NCBI RefSeq assembly: GCF_009712425.2
Contig: NZ_VCJR02000002.1
Span: 248,001-312,000, forward strand
Origin: Aquisalinus luteolus
Lineage (GTDB): Bacteria; Pseudomonadota; Alphaproteobacteria; Caulobacterales; Parvularculaceae
DNA length: 64,000 nt
Direction of reading: 5' to 3'
Part shown: positions 16,582 to 24,654 of the stretch, piece by piece
How the letters are laid out: each line of letters starts with the position of its first letter
How positions within the stretch are numbered: the stretch's first letter is position 1
Notes under the pieces: model-generated
Database searches by the model: none
Seen by the model: only the letters and a program-made list of their open reading frames with translations
Told to the model about the DNA's origin: nothing
Position numbers and translations under genes: made by a program

Positions 16582-17541
16582 ATGACCCTGAAAATTGCGA
16601 TCCAGATGGACCCGATGGAAGACGTCCAGGTCCATGGCGATACTACGTTCGACATGGCGCTGGAGGCCCACAAGCGCGGCCACGAGATCTGGGTCTATCA
16701 CCCGCACAACCTCCGTCTCGACAAGAACCGCGTCTTCGCCCGCGTCCGCAAGGTGGCGGGCCTGAAGCGCGAGCAGGGCGAGCATGTGGAGTGGGCCAAA
16801 ACGGGGGGCGACGATCTGGAGCTGGTCGACTTGCACGGCGTCGACGTGGTGCTGGTGCGCCAGGACCCGCCCTACAACATGCGCTACATCACCGCCTGCC
16901 ATATGCTGGAATATCTGCTGCCGGATGTGATGGTGCTGAACGACCCGCGCGAGATCCGCAACGCGCCGGAAAAGCTGTTCCCCCTAGACTTCCCGAAACT
17001 GATCCCGCCGACGCTGATCACGTCTGACGAGACCGCGCTGAGGGCGTTTCGTGACAAGCATCAGGACATTATCCTGAAACCGCTCTATGGCAATGGCGGC
17101 GCGGGGGTCTTTTCGGTGACGAAAGGAGATCAGAACTTCTCGTCGCTGCTGGAAATGTTCCGCAATTTCTATGACGAGCCGGTGATCGCGCAGAAATACC
17201 TGCCCGAGGTTCGCAAGGGCGACAAGCGCATCATCCTGCTCGATGGCGAGCCGGTCGGGGCCATCAATCGCGTGCCGGCAGACCACGAGGCCCGCTCCAA
17301 CATGCATGTCGGCGGCAAGGCGACGCCCGTGGAAATGACCGAGCGTGACAAGGAGATTTGCGCTGCCATCGGTCCGGCCCTGAAGGAACGGCGGCTGGTC
17401 CTCGTCGGCATCGATGTCATCGGCGACTACATGACCGAGATCAACGTCACCTCGCCGACCGGCGTGCAGGAAGTGCGCCGCTTCGGCGGCGCCGATATCT
17501 CGGCCCTGTTCTGGGACTGGGTCGAAGAACGGCGGGGGTAG
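16582..17541 (+). CDS. gshB: Glutathione synthetase
   Basis: ATP-grasp ligase joining gamma-glutamylcysteine and glycine, 319 residues, the standard GshB length. The N-terminal domain reads KIAIQMDPMEDVQVHGDTTF. Substrate-binding RQDPPYNMRYI and the ATP-grasp stretches DIILKPLYGNGGAGVF, KGDKRIILLDGEPVGA and ITEINVTSPTGVQE-like TEINVTSPTGVQEV are intact. It stands 42 bases after the BON lipoprotein gene. Confidence 0.97.
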   Translation: MTLKIAIQMDPMEDVQVHGDTTFDMALEAHKRGHEIWVYHPHNLRLDKNRVFARVRKVAGLKREQGEHVEWAKTGGDDLELVDLHGVDVVLVRQDPPYNMRYITACHMLEYLLPDVMVLNDPREIRNAPEKLFPLDFPKLIPPTLITSDETALRAFRDKHQDIILKPLYGNGGAGVFSVTKGDQNFSSLLEMFRNFYDEPVIAQKYLPEVRKGDKRIILLDGEPVGAINRVPADHEARSNMHVGGKATPVEMTERDKEICAAIGPALKERRLVLVGIDVIGDYMTEINVTSPTGVQEVRRFGGADISALFWDWVEERRG

Positions 17542-17547
17542 AGATGC

Positions 17548-17805
17548 TTAGGAGCTCCAGGTGGTCTCGCTTGTAACTTTAATGCCAAGTTCAGCGAGTT
17601 CTTTCGTTGGAAGACCAAAATGAGCGTAAGCGTACTTTTCGACCTCTGTTTGCGCTATTTTTTCATATTCCTCCAAAGTACCCAGAGTAGCTTTGCAGGC
17701 TGCACAAGTAATTGCTGAATCTGGAGATCTATCGGACTCCACCTGAAGTTTGTTCGAGCCGCAATCCCTACATTTGAGGTCAACCGAGACTTCTAAATCG
17801 TGCAT
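17548..17805 (-). CDS. Small zinc-ribbon protein, function unknown
   Basis: 85 residues from MHDLEVSVD, with a GGGAG ribosome site. An N-terminal zinc ribbon is formed by CRDCG and CAACKA, followed by a helical tail. Its base composition is clearly more AT-rich than both neighbours, which suggests recent acquisition. It converges on gshB with six bases between stops. I recognise no named family. Confidence 0.65.
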   Translation of the reverse strand: MHDLEVSVDLKCRDCGSNKLQVESDRSPDSAITCAACKATLGTLEEYEKIAQTEVEKYAYAHFGLPTKELAELGIKVTSETTWSS

Positions 17806-17927
17806 ATCAATTCTCCCAAAATTTTGGTTAGTAAGGCACGATTCGAACAAAATAAGAACATCAAAGATTCGCCAATGTAAAGCGGCGGGGCCAAGCCCGC
17901 CGCTTTAACCGCTATTCTGATTGTGCC

Positions 17928-18863
17928 TTACCGCAGCGGCGTTGGAAACTCCGGCAGGTCGGCGACGTCAGACGGGCTGTGCTGGATGACGACGAGAGCC
18001 TGTTCTTCTTCAGCAATGGCTTCGAATGTGTCCATCGAGGCGAGGGTCTGATCGACATCTGTGTTGAAGCGCGGCACCTGGCGCTCTTCCCGGCTCTGGT
18101 TGCGGTGATAGAGGTCGCCGGTCAGCAATACCGTGCCGGTCTCGGCGAGTTTTACCTCAAGTGCGGTATGGCCCGGCGTGTGGCCCGGCAGTTCGAGGAT
18201 CATGACGCTGCCATCGCCGAAGACGTCGTAATCGCCAGTGAATTTCGTCGTCTCGAACGCGGTAAAGCCCTGGTATTGCTCTGCCGTCTCTTCGGCGAAC
18301 ATCGCGTCATGCTCGGCTTCATGGACGAGCCATGTCGCGCCCTCTGCCGCTTCCGGCTGGCCGGTGTGGTCGAAATGCATGTGGGAGATCGAGACATACT
18401 CGATGTCGGCTGGTGACAGGTCGAGCTGTGCCAGCTGGTCGATGAGGGATGTTTCGAGCGAAACAGTGAAGGGCGGATTGTTCTGCGGCCCGGATTCCAG
18501 AAGGGCGGCGGGCAGGCCGAGATCCCAGAGCAGGTCGCCTTCCGGATGGCGGATCAGGTAGCAACTGTCGGTCAGCGTGTCCTCCATGCCGGCATAGTCG
18601 CCGGAGACAGCGAAGATATCGAGGTCCGACACGGCAATGGTTCCGCAATTCATGGTGTAGAGCTCGATGCCAGCAGGTGTCGGTGCGGTGGACGCCATGC
18701 TGTCGCTGGCATCGCCTTGTGTAACGTCCCCGTCAGTTGCGTCCGGCGTGACGGTTTCGGATGTGTCGGGATAGGTCGTTTCGGTGGCGGAATCGTCTTG
18801 ACCTCCGCAGGCACTTGCGGCGAGCAGACAGGCAAGGGCAATCAGGCTGGTGGAATATTTCAT
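17928..18863 (-). CDS. Exported MBL-fold hydrolase, N-acyl-homoserine-lactonase-like
   Basis: 311 residues. Lipoprotein signal with lipobox SAC followed by an acidic Thr/Ser/Asp linker, then a metallo-beta-lactamase domain. The dinuclear zinc ligands are visible as SHMHFDH (HxHxDH), PGHTPGHT, LLTGDLYH and VIQHSPSD, the pattern of AHL lactonases such as AiiA and AttM. The MNCGTIAVSDLDIFAVSGDY region is also typical of that group. A periplasmic lipoprotein form is unusual, since characterised lactonases are mostly cytoplasmic. Whether it opens AHL lactones or other lactones is not decided by sequence. Confidence 0.85.
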   Translation of the reverse strand: MKYSTSLIALACLLAASACGGQDDSATETTYPDTSETVTPDATDGDVTQGDASDSMASTAPTPAGIELYTMNCGTIAVSDLDIFAVSGDYAGMEDTLTDSCYLIRHPEGDLLWDLGLPAALLESGPQNNPPFTVSLETSLIDQLAQLDLSPADIEYVSISHMHFDHTGQPEAAEGATWLVHEAEHDAMFAEETAEQYQGFTAFETTKFTGDYDVFGDGSVMILELPGHTPGHTALEVKLAETGTVLLTGDLYHRNQSREERQVPRFNTDVDQTLASMDTFEAIAEEEQALVVIQHSPSDVADLPEFPTPLR

Positions 18864-18949
18864 GGTCTCGCTCCCCTTTCGGTCGTTCATGCGATCACCT
18901 GATTTTACGGCGTGTGCCGAGCCCGTGCAAAGAATGTTTGCGTGAAGAA

Positions 18950-18975
18950 GGGCAGCGGGTGACCGCTGCCCTTTT
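18950..18975. terminator. Strong stem-loop terminator after yjhX
   Basis: GGGCAGCGG (18950-18958) and CCGCTGCCC (18963-18971) form a perfect nine-base stem with a GTGA loop. TTTT follows on the plus strand and TTCTTC on the minus strand. It ends the yjhX transcript and insulates the lactonase-like gene. Confidence 0.8.
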
Positions 18976-18993
18976 GGTTACCCGTTTGGTTGG

Positions 18994-19254
18994 TCAGCCC
19001 CTGTTGTCGAGCTGGCCCCTGACGGCTTTGCGGCCATCATAGGTGATGGTGTAGGGACGGCTGTCGTAAGACGCGATGAAGCGGCGTTTCTTCAGTTTTT
19101 TGAAAAGCGCCAGCGTGCAGTCGGCAAGGCTCCAGCCTTCCGGCGTCACGCAATTGACTTTGATGATACGGCCCTTGTCGTCCTTTTCGACGGCGATGCA
19201 ACCGCCACGCGCCAACACATGCAGCGTGCGCTGCTCTGCCTTTGAAATGTTCAT
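18994..19254 (-). CDS. yjhX: YjhX family (UPF0386) toxin
   Basis: 86 residues matching E. coli YjhX along its whole length: NISKAEQRTLHVLARGG, CVTPEGWSLADCTLALFKKL and the C-terminal VRGQLDNRG. In E. coli YjhX is reported as the toxin of the YjhX-YjhQ pair, with the acetyltransferase-like YjhQ as antitoxin. No YjhQ-like gene is adjacent here, so the protein may be a solitary winged-helix-like regulator. A terminator follows it. Confidence 0.88.
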   Translation of the reverse strand: MNISKAEQRTLHVLARGGCIAVEKDDKGRIIKVNCVTPEGWSLADCTLALFKKLKKRRFIASYDSRPYTITYDGRKAVRGQLDNRG

Positions 19255-19323
19255 TGATTGAGATGTCCTGATAGGTCAACGGATCAGTACGAGGGGTGTG
19301 CCCCGTACCCGGATGATCGGTTG

Positions 19324-19344
19324 CTATGCGACAATCTCTGACAT
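19324..19344 (-). other. Possible 6-residue leader peptide upstream of yjhX
   Basis: ATG-to-TAG reading MSEIVA, preceded by a well-placed TGGAG site seven bases upstream. It lies between DUF817 and yjhX. A GTAC...GGGG/CCCC...GTAC stem-loop (19290-19311) sits between it and yjhX, so an attenuation-type leader is conceivable. Chance is also possible at this length. Confidence 0.25.
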
Positions 19345-19374
19345 GGTTTCTCCAGTATGTCTGGACCTTGGGTA

Positions 19375-20283
19375 CTACCGATATTGCTGGCGGTCAAGTT
19401 TGTGCGGTTTGTGGACAAGCGTTACCAGAACCCAGCTGATCAGCATGAGGAGATACCACGAGCCCATCTTGGCGAAGGAGACCATGCGCCAGCCTTCGCG
19501 CTGGTCCGGGTAGAGCCAGGCGGAGGTGGCGGTGCCGATATTTTCCGCCAGCCAGATGAACAGGGCGACGAGGAAGAAGCCGAGCAGCAGCGGCATCCTG
19601 TGCTGCCAGCGCCAGACCCGGTAGTGCACGAAGGTGCGGCCATAGAGAATGGCGGCGAGGGCAAAAAGGCCTATACGTATATCGGGCAGGTAGTGATGGG
19701 TGAAGAAGTTCACATAGATCAGGACGGCGAGGATGACCGTCGCCCAACGCGGCGGGTAGTGCGTGAACTGAAAATCGAAGGTACGCACGGTGCGGGCAAG
19801 GTATGACCCGACGGCGGCATACATGAAGCCGGAGAAGAGCGGCACCGAGCCGCCGAACATGGCGAGGCGGATAAGGCTTTCCTCCGGATAGACCCAAGAG
19901 CCGGCAGCGGTCTTGAACAGCTCCATCCCCGTGCCGACGATATGGAAGATGAGGATGACCAGCGCCTCGCGCGGACGCTCCAGCCGGGTGAGGAGAAAAC
20001 TGGTCTGTATCAGGATTGCCCAGAGAAACAGGAAGTCATACCGGGCGATGGGTAGCGCTTGTGGCCAGAAGGCGGTGGCGATGATGCCGGCGAGCATCAG
20101 CCCGCCGAACAGGCAGGCCCAGGCCTGCTTGATGCCGAAGGCGAGGAATTCGGTCAGCGCCTTGACCAGCCAGGAGGGTAGTGCCCTGCCGGCCAGTCGT
20201 TCCCAGACGGGAAATATGCGCGCCAGCGTCTGGTCGACGCGGCTGTCGCTGTCCGGCTGGTATGGCTCGTTGGTGTGCGTCAC
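19375..20283 (-). CDS. DUF817 family integral membrane protein
   Basis: 302 residues with about seven or eight transmembrane helices. Family signatures are FLAFGIKQAWACLFGGLML, the EALVILIFHIVGTGMELFKT segment and the C-terminal SFAKMGSWYLLMLISWVLVT. Function is unknown; the conserved histidine and glutamates within helices hint at a cofactor or catalysis. It lies upstream of yjhX on the same strand with a 120-base gap. Confidence 0.88.
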   Translation of the reverse strand: MTHTNEPYQPDSDSRVDQTLARIFPVWERLAGRALPSWLVKALTEFLAFGIKQAWACLFGGLMLAGIIATAFWPQALPIARYDFLFLWAILIQTSFLLTRLERPREALVILIFHIVGTGMELFKTAAGSWVYPEESLIRLAMFGGSVPLFSGFMYAAVGSYLARTVRTFDFQFTHYPPRWATVILAVLIYVNFFTHHYLPDIRIGLFALAAILYGRTFVHYRVWRWQHRMPLLLGFFLVALFIWLAENIGTATSAWLYPDQREGWRMVSFAKMGSWYLLMLISWVLVTLVHKPHKLDRQQYR

Positions 20284-20358
20284 GTCCCGCTCGTTGCTTG
20301 CCTCACTCCATCATCGGGTATGGCGTGATTTTCCGGCAAGGGTAAGGCTGTCAGGTGG

Positions 20359-21786
20359 CTAGTACGGGGCGAAGCCGTTTTCGCGCAGGAAGTCGATGGC
20401 GCTACCGAAGAACAGCGGTTCTACCGTGTCGAACTTGAAGTAGTAGGTGCCGTCCGGCAGCGTGACTGTCTCATTGCCATGCTCGAAGCCATGGCCCTGA
20501 CCGTGAATGCCGACAATGCGATAGCTGGTATTGCCAGCCGCATCGAGACCCGCTTTCAGCGCGGCGACATTCTCCGCATAGGGAACGACCGGGTCATCCT
20601 CGCCGAAGACGGCGAGGTATGGCGTAACGGTCAGGCTTTCCAGCATCGGGGCGGGGTCATACTCGAACCGCCTGATCCAAAGGGCATCGACGGTTTCCGG
20701 TGACGAAGCGAAATCGGTATCGCCGAACATGTCGCCCTTCCAGCCTTCATCCTCTGCCTGCGTCTCGATCTCCTGCAGGCGGGCGTAGATCTCTTCGTCC
20801 GCCAGAGTGCGGCTGACGGAGATATCGAGCACGTCATAGACGAGGTCGATCTGGGCGTCGCTCAGGCCGAGCATGTCGCCGAAGGTCTTTGCCGAGGCGC
20901 GTTGCTGCTGCATGATCGAGGTGGCAGGCCCGATCCAGGTGACGAGGAAGGCTGGCTGTGGCGCTTGCGGATCGCTCTGTGCCAGCTCTGCGACATTCTG
21001 GATAACCCATGTGCCTGCGGACGTGCCCTGCATGCCGGTTCGGGCCGGGTCGACCTGTGGCTGGGCTTGCAGGAAGGCGAGCGCCGCCTGCGCATCGGCG
21101 GTGAGGTCTGCTTGCGTGAAGCTGTCGCAATCGCCTTCGGAGGCACCGGCACCGCGCTTGTCATAGACGATTGTCGCGATGCCGTACTCTGCATAAAGAC
21201 GTTCCTGCCCATACTCTTCATACCGTTCGCTGCAGCCACGCCCGGCCACGAGAACGAGGCCCGGATGAGGGCCGGGGCCATCGGGCATGACCAGCGTTGC
21301 TGCGAGCTGCGTCCCGTCAGCTGAGGTGAAGGTTACCTCGCTGTCGGTAAATCGTTTTGCCGGCGGGGCGGGCATCGGCTTCAGATGAAGCGTGCGGACA
21401 GGGTCGGTGCCGACCGTGCCCTTCATCTGGCGAAAGGCGGGGTCATATTGCAGCGTCGCATCGCCGGAATAAAGACCCTCGATGGTTATCGTGCCATCGG
21501 CGTTGATGCTAACCTCATCCCCATCGCCCATACCGTACCACAGCCAGTCCTCGATCTCGGTCGCGGCGACGAGGGCACCCTCTTCGTTTTCGCTGATATG
21601 GACGATGAGATTGAGCACCGAGCCATCCTGCACCAGGGCACCGCGCCAATAGCCTGAAAGTACCTCCGGCGAAGGGGGTGGCGTGGCTGCTTCAGCCTGC
21701 GTGGCGGGCGCTGCGATATCCTGCGCCACGGCGGTGAGGCCAAATGTCGGGATGCAGAGCGTCAGGTAAAGGACGGTACGGATCAT
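20359..21786 (-). CDS. Exported alpha/beta-hydrolase fold protein
   Basis: 475 residues from MIRTVLYLT, with a GAGGAGG ribosome site. A signal peptide (cleavage near AVAQD) is followed by a beta-rich N-terminal domain (about 40-150) and an alpha/beta-hydrolase domain from FTSADGTQLAATLVMPDG. The oxyanion region is LVLVAGRGCSERYEE, the nucleophile elbow GTSAG, and the catalytic His probably lies in IHGQGHGFEHG. It resembles secreted serine hydrolases and dienelactone-hydrolase-like peptidases. Substrate unknown. The next gene upstream starts 66 bases away. Confidence 0.85.
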   Translation of the reverse strand: MIRTVLYLTLCIPTFGLTAVAQDIAAPATQAEAATPPPSPEVLSGYWRGALVQDGSVLNLIVHISENEEGALVAATEIEDWLWYGMGDGDEVSINADGTITIEGLYSGDATLQYDPAFRQMKGTVGTDPVRTLHLKPMPAPPAKRFTDSEVTFTSADGTQLAATLVMPDGPGPHPGLVLVAGRGCSERYEEYGQERLYAEYGIATIVYDKRGAGASEGDCDSFTQADLTADAQAALAFLQAQPQVDPARTGMQGTSAGTWVIQNVAELAQSDPQAPQPAFLVTWIGPATSIMQQQRASAKTFGDMLGLSDAQIDLVYDVLDISVSRTLADEEIYARLQEIETQAEDEGWKGDMFGDTDFASSPETVDALWIRRFEYDPAPMLESLTVTPYLAVFGEDDPVVPYAENVAALKAGLDAAGNTSYRIVGIHGQGHGFEHGNETVTLPDGTYYFKFDTVEPLFFGSAIDFLRENGFAPY

Positions 21787-21851
21787 GATGCCTCCTCGGT
21801 TGCGAGGAGGGTAGATCAAGACGGCAAGTATAGGAAACGGATTGTCGGCGG

Positions 21852-23660
21852 CTATTCGGCAGACTGGCTCATGGCGGTTTCTTCCTCCTCGTCCTCTTCG
21901 GAGATGGAGGTGATGTTGAAGGTAAAGCCGTTTTCGTCCGAGCCGAAAATGCACTCGCCATCGAGATAGTTTCGGGCCAGCAACGCTATGATCGAGTGGC
22001 CGAAACCGCGCCCTTCCAGCTGTCCGACCGGCGGGCCGCCTGCCTCTCTCCAGTCGAAACTAAACCCGCCGTCTTCATTCGGTGACCAGAGGATGGAAAC
22101 CCTGCCGCCATCGGCAGACAGGCTGCCATGCTTGACGGAATTGGCGGCGAGCTCGTTTAGGATAAGGCTGAAAGCCGTCGCCTGGCCTGTGTCGAGCACC
22201 ATGCCATTGCTCTCTATCGAGATGCGTTCGTTCTGTCCGAGGGAATAGGGTGCAACGGCCTTCTCGGCGAGCTTTTCGGCATCGACCTGTTTGTAGAAGG
22301 ACGTCGCCTCGGTCACGCTGGCACCGGAAATTGTGTGAGACGTGTGCAGCGCCTGCAGCCGTTGCAGGGTCGCCTGTACGAAACTGTCGACATCCGTTGC
22401 ATGCCGGGCCGACAGGTTGATCAGCGCATTGGTCACCGAGAACAGGTTCTTGATGCGGTGGTTCAGCTCCTGCACCAGCAGGCGGATCTGTTCCTCGGCC
22501 TTTTTGCGGGCCGTTATGTCGACCGCGGAAGGGACCAGGTAAGTGACATTGCCGTTGCTGTCCATGACGGGCGAGAGGAAGAACGCGATGGTGGCGTATT
22601 CATCCTCTGCGATGCGAATGGTGGCGTCATATTCCACCATCTCTCCCTGCTTTGCGCGCTCTATCGCCTGTTGCAGGCGGGTCTGCTCGATACGGTCATG
22701 GGAAAACCAGTATGTCTCCCAGAATGGCTTGCCGATGACATCGTCCGCGGTCAGGTCTGCCGTTTCCAGCGCGCGGGAATTGGCCTCGACCAGCTTGCCG
22801 TCGGTCGTCAGCAGCCCGGCAAGGACGCCGAGCCCGTCGAGGATCGAGCGGATGCGCATCTGCTCTTCCTTGATGGCGGTAATGTCGAGATTTGTACCGG
22901 TCATGTAGAGCCGGCGCGAGCGAACGGTCTGGATTACCTGGCCGCGTCCGAGCAGCCAGCGGATGCGGCCCGTCCGCCGATCGCGGATGCGGAATTCGGA
23001 ATTGTACTCGCCTTCACCGCGCAGGGCCCGGGTCAGTGCGTCCTGCACTTCCTCACGGTCGTCCTCGTGAACGCGGGTGACGATATCGCTGGAATAGACC
23101 GGCCCTTCGGATGGCAGACCCCATAATTCGCGCAGCTTGCCATGGGTGTAGACCCGGTTGGTCTTGAGGTCCCAATGAAAGATGCCGATATCGGAGGCGT
23201 CCATGGCGAGGTCGAGCTGCTTGTCGCGGGTATCGACCTGGCTTTCGAGATGCTGGATATGAGAAATCGCAAAGGCGATCGACCACACGGCGACGAGCGA
23301 GATGATCAGCCCTGCAATGGCATCCTGCTGCGACATCAGGCTGGTGCCATACCAGTAGAAGAGCGCGAGGGTGGAGACCAGCGCCGCGCCATAGGAAATG
23401 CGCGACCAGGGCAACGGATAGGTCAGCCCGACGAATATGATGGCGAGATAGCCGCCATAGGCCGGCGCCGTATCCGTGACCGTAATGACCGCGGCAATGG
23501 TCAGGAAGGCAATGAAGAGCAGGATTGGAAGGAACAGGTCGCCCCAGCGCAGCGGGGGCCTGTATCTCAGGTTTGCCGGCAGGCCCGCTTCGATATCTGC
23601 GTCGCGGACCGGGCTCCCGGGAGTATCGTGGCCGGTTTTATGTGTTTCCGGTGGCACCAT
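21852..23660 (-). CDS. HWE histidine kinase with N-terminal membrane region and PAS domains
   Basis: 602 residues. The N-terminus has about four or five transmembrane helices (45-150), then a coiled region and two PAS domains (about 155-275 and 280-390, MYMTGTNLDITAIKEEQ between them). The phosphoacceptor is His401 in ELNHRIKN, the N-box is LNELAANSVKHG, and the W-x-E of the HWE family is Trp537-Arg-Glu in FDWREAGGPP. HWE kinases phosphorylate PhyR-type receivers, and phyR is in this cluster. An acidic tail closes the protein. The start is not certain, since no clear ribosome site precedes it. Confidence 0.93.
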   Translation of the reverse strand: MVPPETHKTGHDTPGSPVRDADIEAGLPANLRYRPPLRWGDLFLPILLFIAFLTIAAVITVTDTAPAYGGYLAIIFVGLTYPLPWSRISYGAALVSTLALFYWYGTSLMSQQDAIAGLIISLVAVWSIAFAISHIQHLESQVDTRDKQLDLAMDASDIGIFHWDLKTNRVYTHGKLRELWGLPSEGPVYSSDIVTRVHEDDREEVQDALTRALRGEGEYNSEFRIRDRRTGRIRWLLGRGQVIQTVRSRRLYMTGTNLDITAIKEEQMRIRSILDGLGVLAGLLTTDGKLVEANSRALETADLTADDVIGKPFWETYWFSHDRIEQTRLQQAIERAKQGEMVEYDATIRIAEDEYATIAFFLSPVMDSNGNVTYLVPSAVDITARKKAEEQIRLLVQELNHRIKNLFSVTNALINLSARHATDVDSFVQATLQRLQALHTSHTISGASVTEATSFYKQVDAEKLAEKAVAPYSLGQNERISIESNGMVLDTGQATAFSLILNELAANSVKHGSLSADGGRVSILWSPNEDGGFSFDWREAGGPPVGQLEGRGFGHSIIALLARNYLDGECIFGSDENGFTFNITSISEEDEEEETAMSQSAE

Positions 23661-23665
23661 TCAGA

Positions 23666-23881
23666 TCAAACATCGTCCATGTCATTCATGATCGATTTGG
23701 CCTCGTCTGCGTGCTTCTTGCACATCTCCATGCCCAGCACGATGAGGGCGCGCACGGCCGCAGACCGGTTGGCGGCCCGGTTCTCGAAGCGCCAGTCATC
23801 GATATCGGCAAGCTCCGTATCCGTGACGAGGATCTGAAGCTTACTGATCCGCTTTTCCTGTCTGTCGCCAGAGTCTGACAT
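23666..23881 (-). CDS. Ribbon-helix-helix-like small protein in the GSR cluster
   Basis: 71 residues. ISKLQILVTDTELADIDDWR followed by RSAAVRALIVLGMEM matches a beta-strand and two-helix RHH pattern, as in Arc/MetJ-type DNA-binding proteins. The ribosome site is AGGA at good spacing. It ends five bases before the kinase gene and probably shares its transcript. A role in regulating the cluster is inferred. Confidence 0.7.
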   Translation of the reverse strand: MSDSGDRQEKRISKLQILVTDTELADIDDWRFENRAANRSAAVRALIVLGMEMCKKHADEAKSIMNDMDDV

Positions 23882-23984
23882 TCGCCGTCCTTCTGTTCAA
23901 CACCGACAACTACCCAGCCATTCAGGCCTCAGCAAGGTTAGGTGCCGGGTTTTCCTGTGCCGTGCAAGTTTCGATATTATGCCG

Positions 23985-24146
23985 TTAACGCGGTTTTTGA
24001 GAAATATTCTTTTGACGCCCCGCAAGCAAGTTTTCCAGAGGTTCTGGCAGCGGTGCGTCGAGCAGTTCTTTTTTGTACTGTTTCAGAACGGTTTCGGCGA
24101 CCTGGGGTGACTGTCGGGCCGCCGACTCATGCCGGTCCTTACTCAT
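23985..24146 (-). CDS. nepR: NepR anti-sigma factor
   Basis: 53 codons, running from ATG 24146 to TAA 23985. The central segment VAETVLKQYKKELLDAPLPE followed by PLENLLA matches the NepR helix pattern (LKxxYxxLLxxPLPxxLxxLL) that wraps EcfG and the PhyR sigma-like domain. N- and C-terminal tails are basic and unstructured, as usual. The AGGAG site overlaps the stop of the sigma-like gene just upstream, so translation is probably coupled. The neighbourhood (phyR, HWE kinase) supports the call. Confidence 0.85.
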   Translation of the reverse strand: MSKDRHESAARQSPQVAETVLKQYKKELLDAPLPEPLENLLAGRQKNISQKPR

Positions 24147-24159
24147 CTTCTGTAGACTC

Positions 24160-24564
24160 CTAATCCTCGAACATCATCCGTCTGGACTGCTGGATCCGTT
24201 TCTCAAGGGTCGTGTCCGGGATACGCAGGATACCTGCGGCTGAAGCGGACGGGATCTCCTCGATGACCATCAGGGCGAATGCAAGCCTGTTGTCCATGGG
24301 CAATTGGCGGAAACGCCATATAGCGGGCTGGACATCGCTGTCGCCGCCGCCCTTGTCCTCCGGTGCATATGGCTTGCTGGCCAGTCGGTCACAAAGGGAA
24401 CGATAGAGGTGATCGCGCAGACCATCTTCCGCGAAATCAGCTGACAGATAGACTTGTTCTGCCTCGACCACATCGAAGACAAATTGATCCGCTTCCTCCG
24501 CATTGCTGGCGATAAGGTGAGCGAACCGGCGCGTCCGGGCGATGATGTCACGGGCCTCATGCAT
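24160..24564 (-). CDS. Short, divergent EcfG-like sigma factor
   Basis: 134 residues, against about 170-200 for typical EcfG. Residues 10-35 (RRFAHLIASNAEEADQFVFD) align with ECF region 2, where DADDLVQET is expected, but the acidic core-binding motif is changed. Residues 85-132 (RQLPMDNRLAFALMVIEEI, then AAGILRIPDTTLEKRI) correspond to region 4. The linker is short. Ribosome site GGGAGG. It could be a working but fast-evolving EcfG, or a decoy that binds NepR. Gene order sigma then nepR is the reverse of the usual nepR-ecfG. Confidence 0.7.
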   Translation of the reverse strand: MHEARDIIARTRRFAHLIASNAEEADQFVFDVVEAEQVYLSADFAEDGLRDHLYRSLCDRLASKPYAPEDKGGGDSDVQPAIWRFRQLPMDNRLAFALMVIEEIPSASAAGILRIPDTTLEKRIQQSRRMMFED

Positions 24565-24654
24565 ATACAGGCCTCCCTCTGACAGAGTGCATAGTGTCGG
24601 GCATGGTGCCCGTCATGTCGTTGATCCATGTTAAGCCACTGGCAGCGGTGCCGG

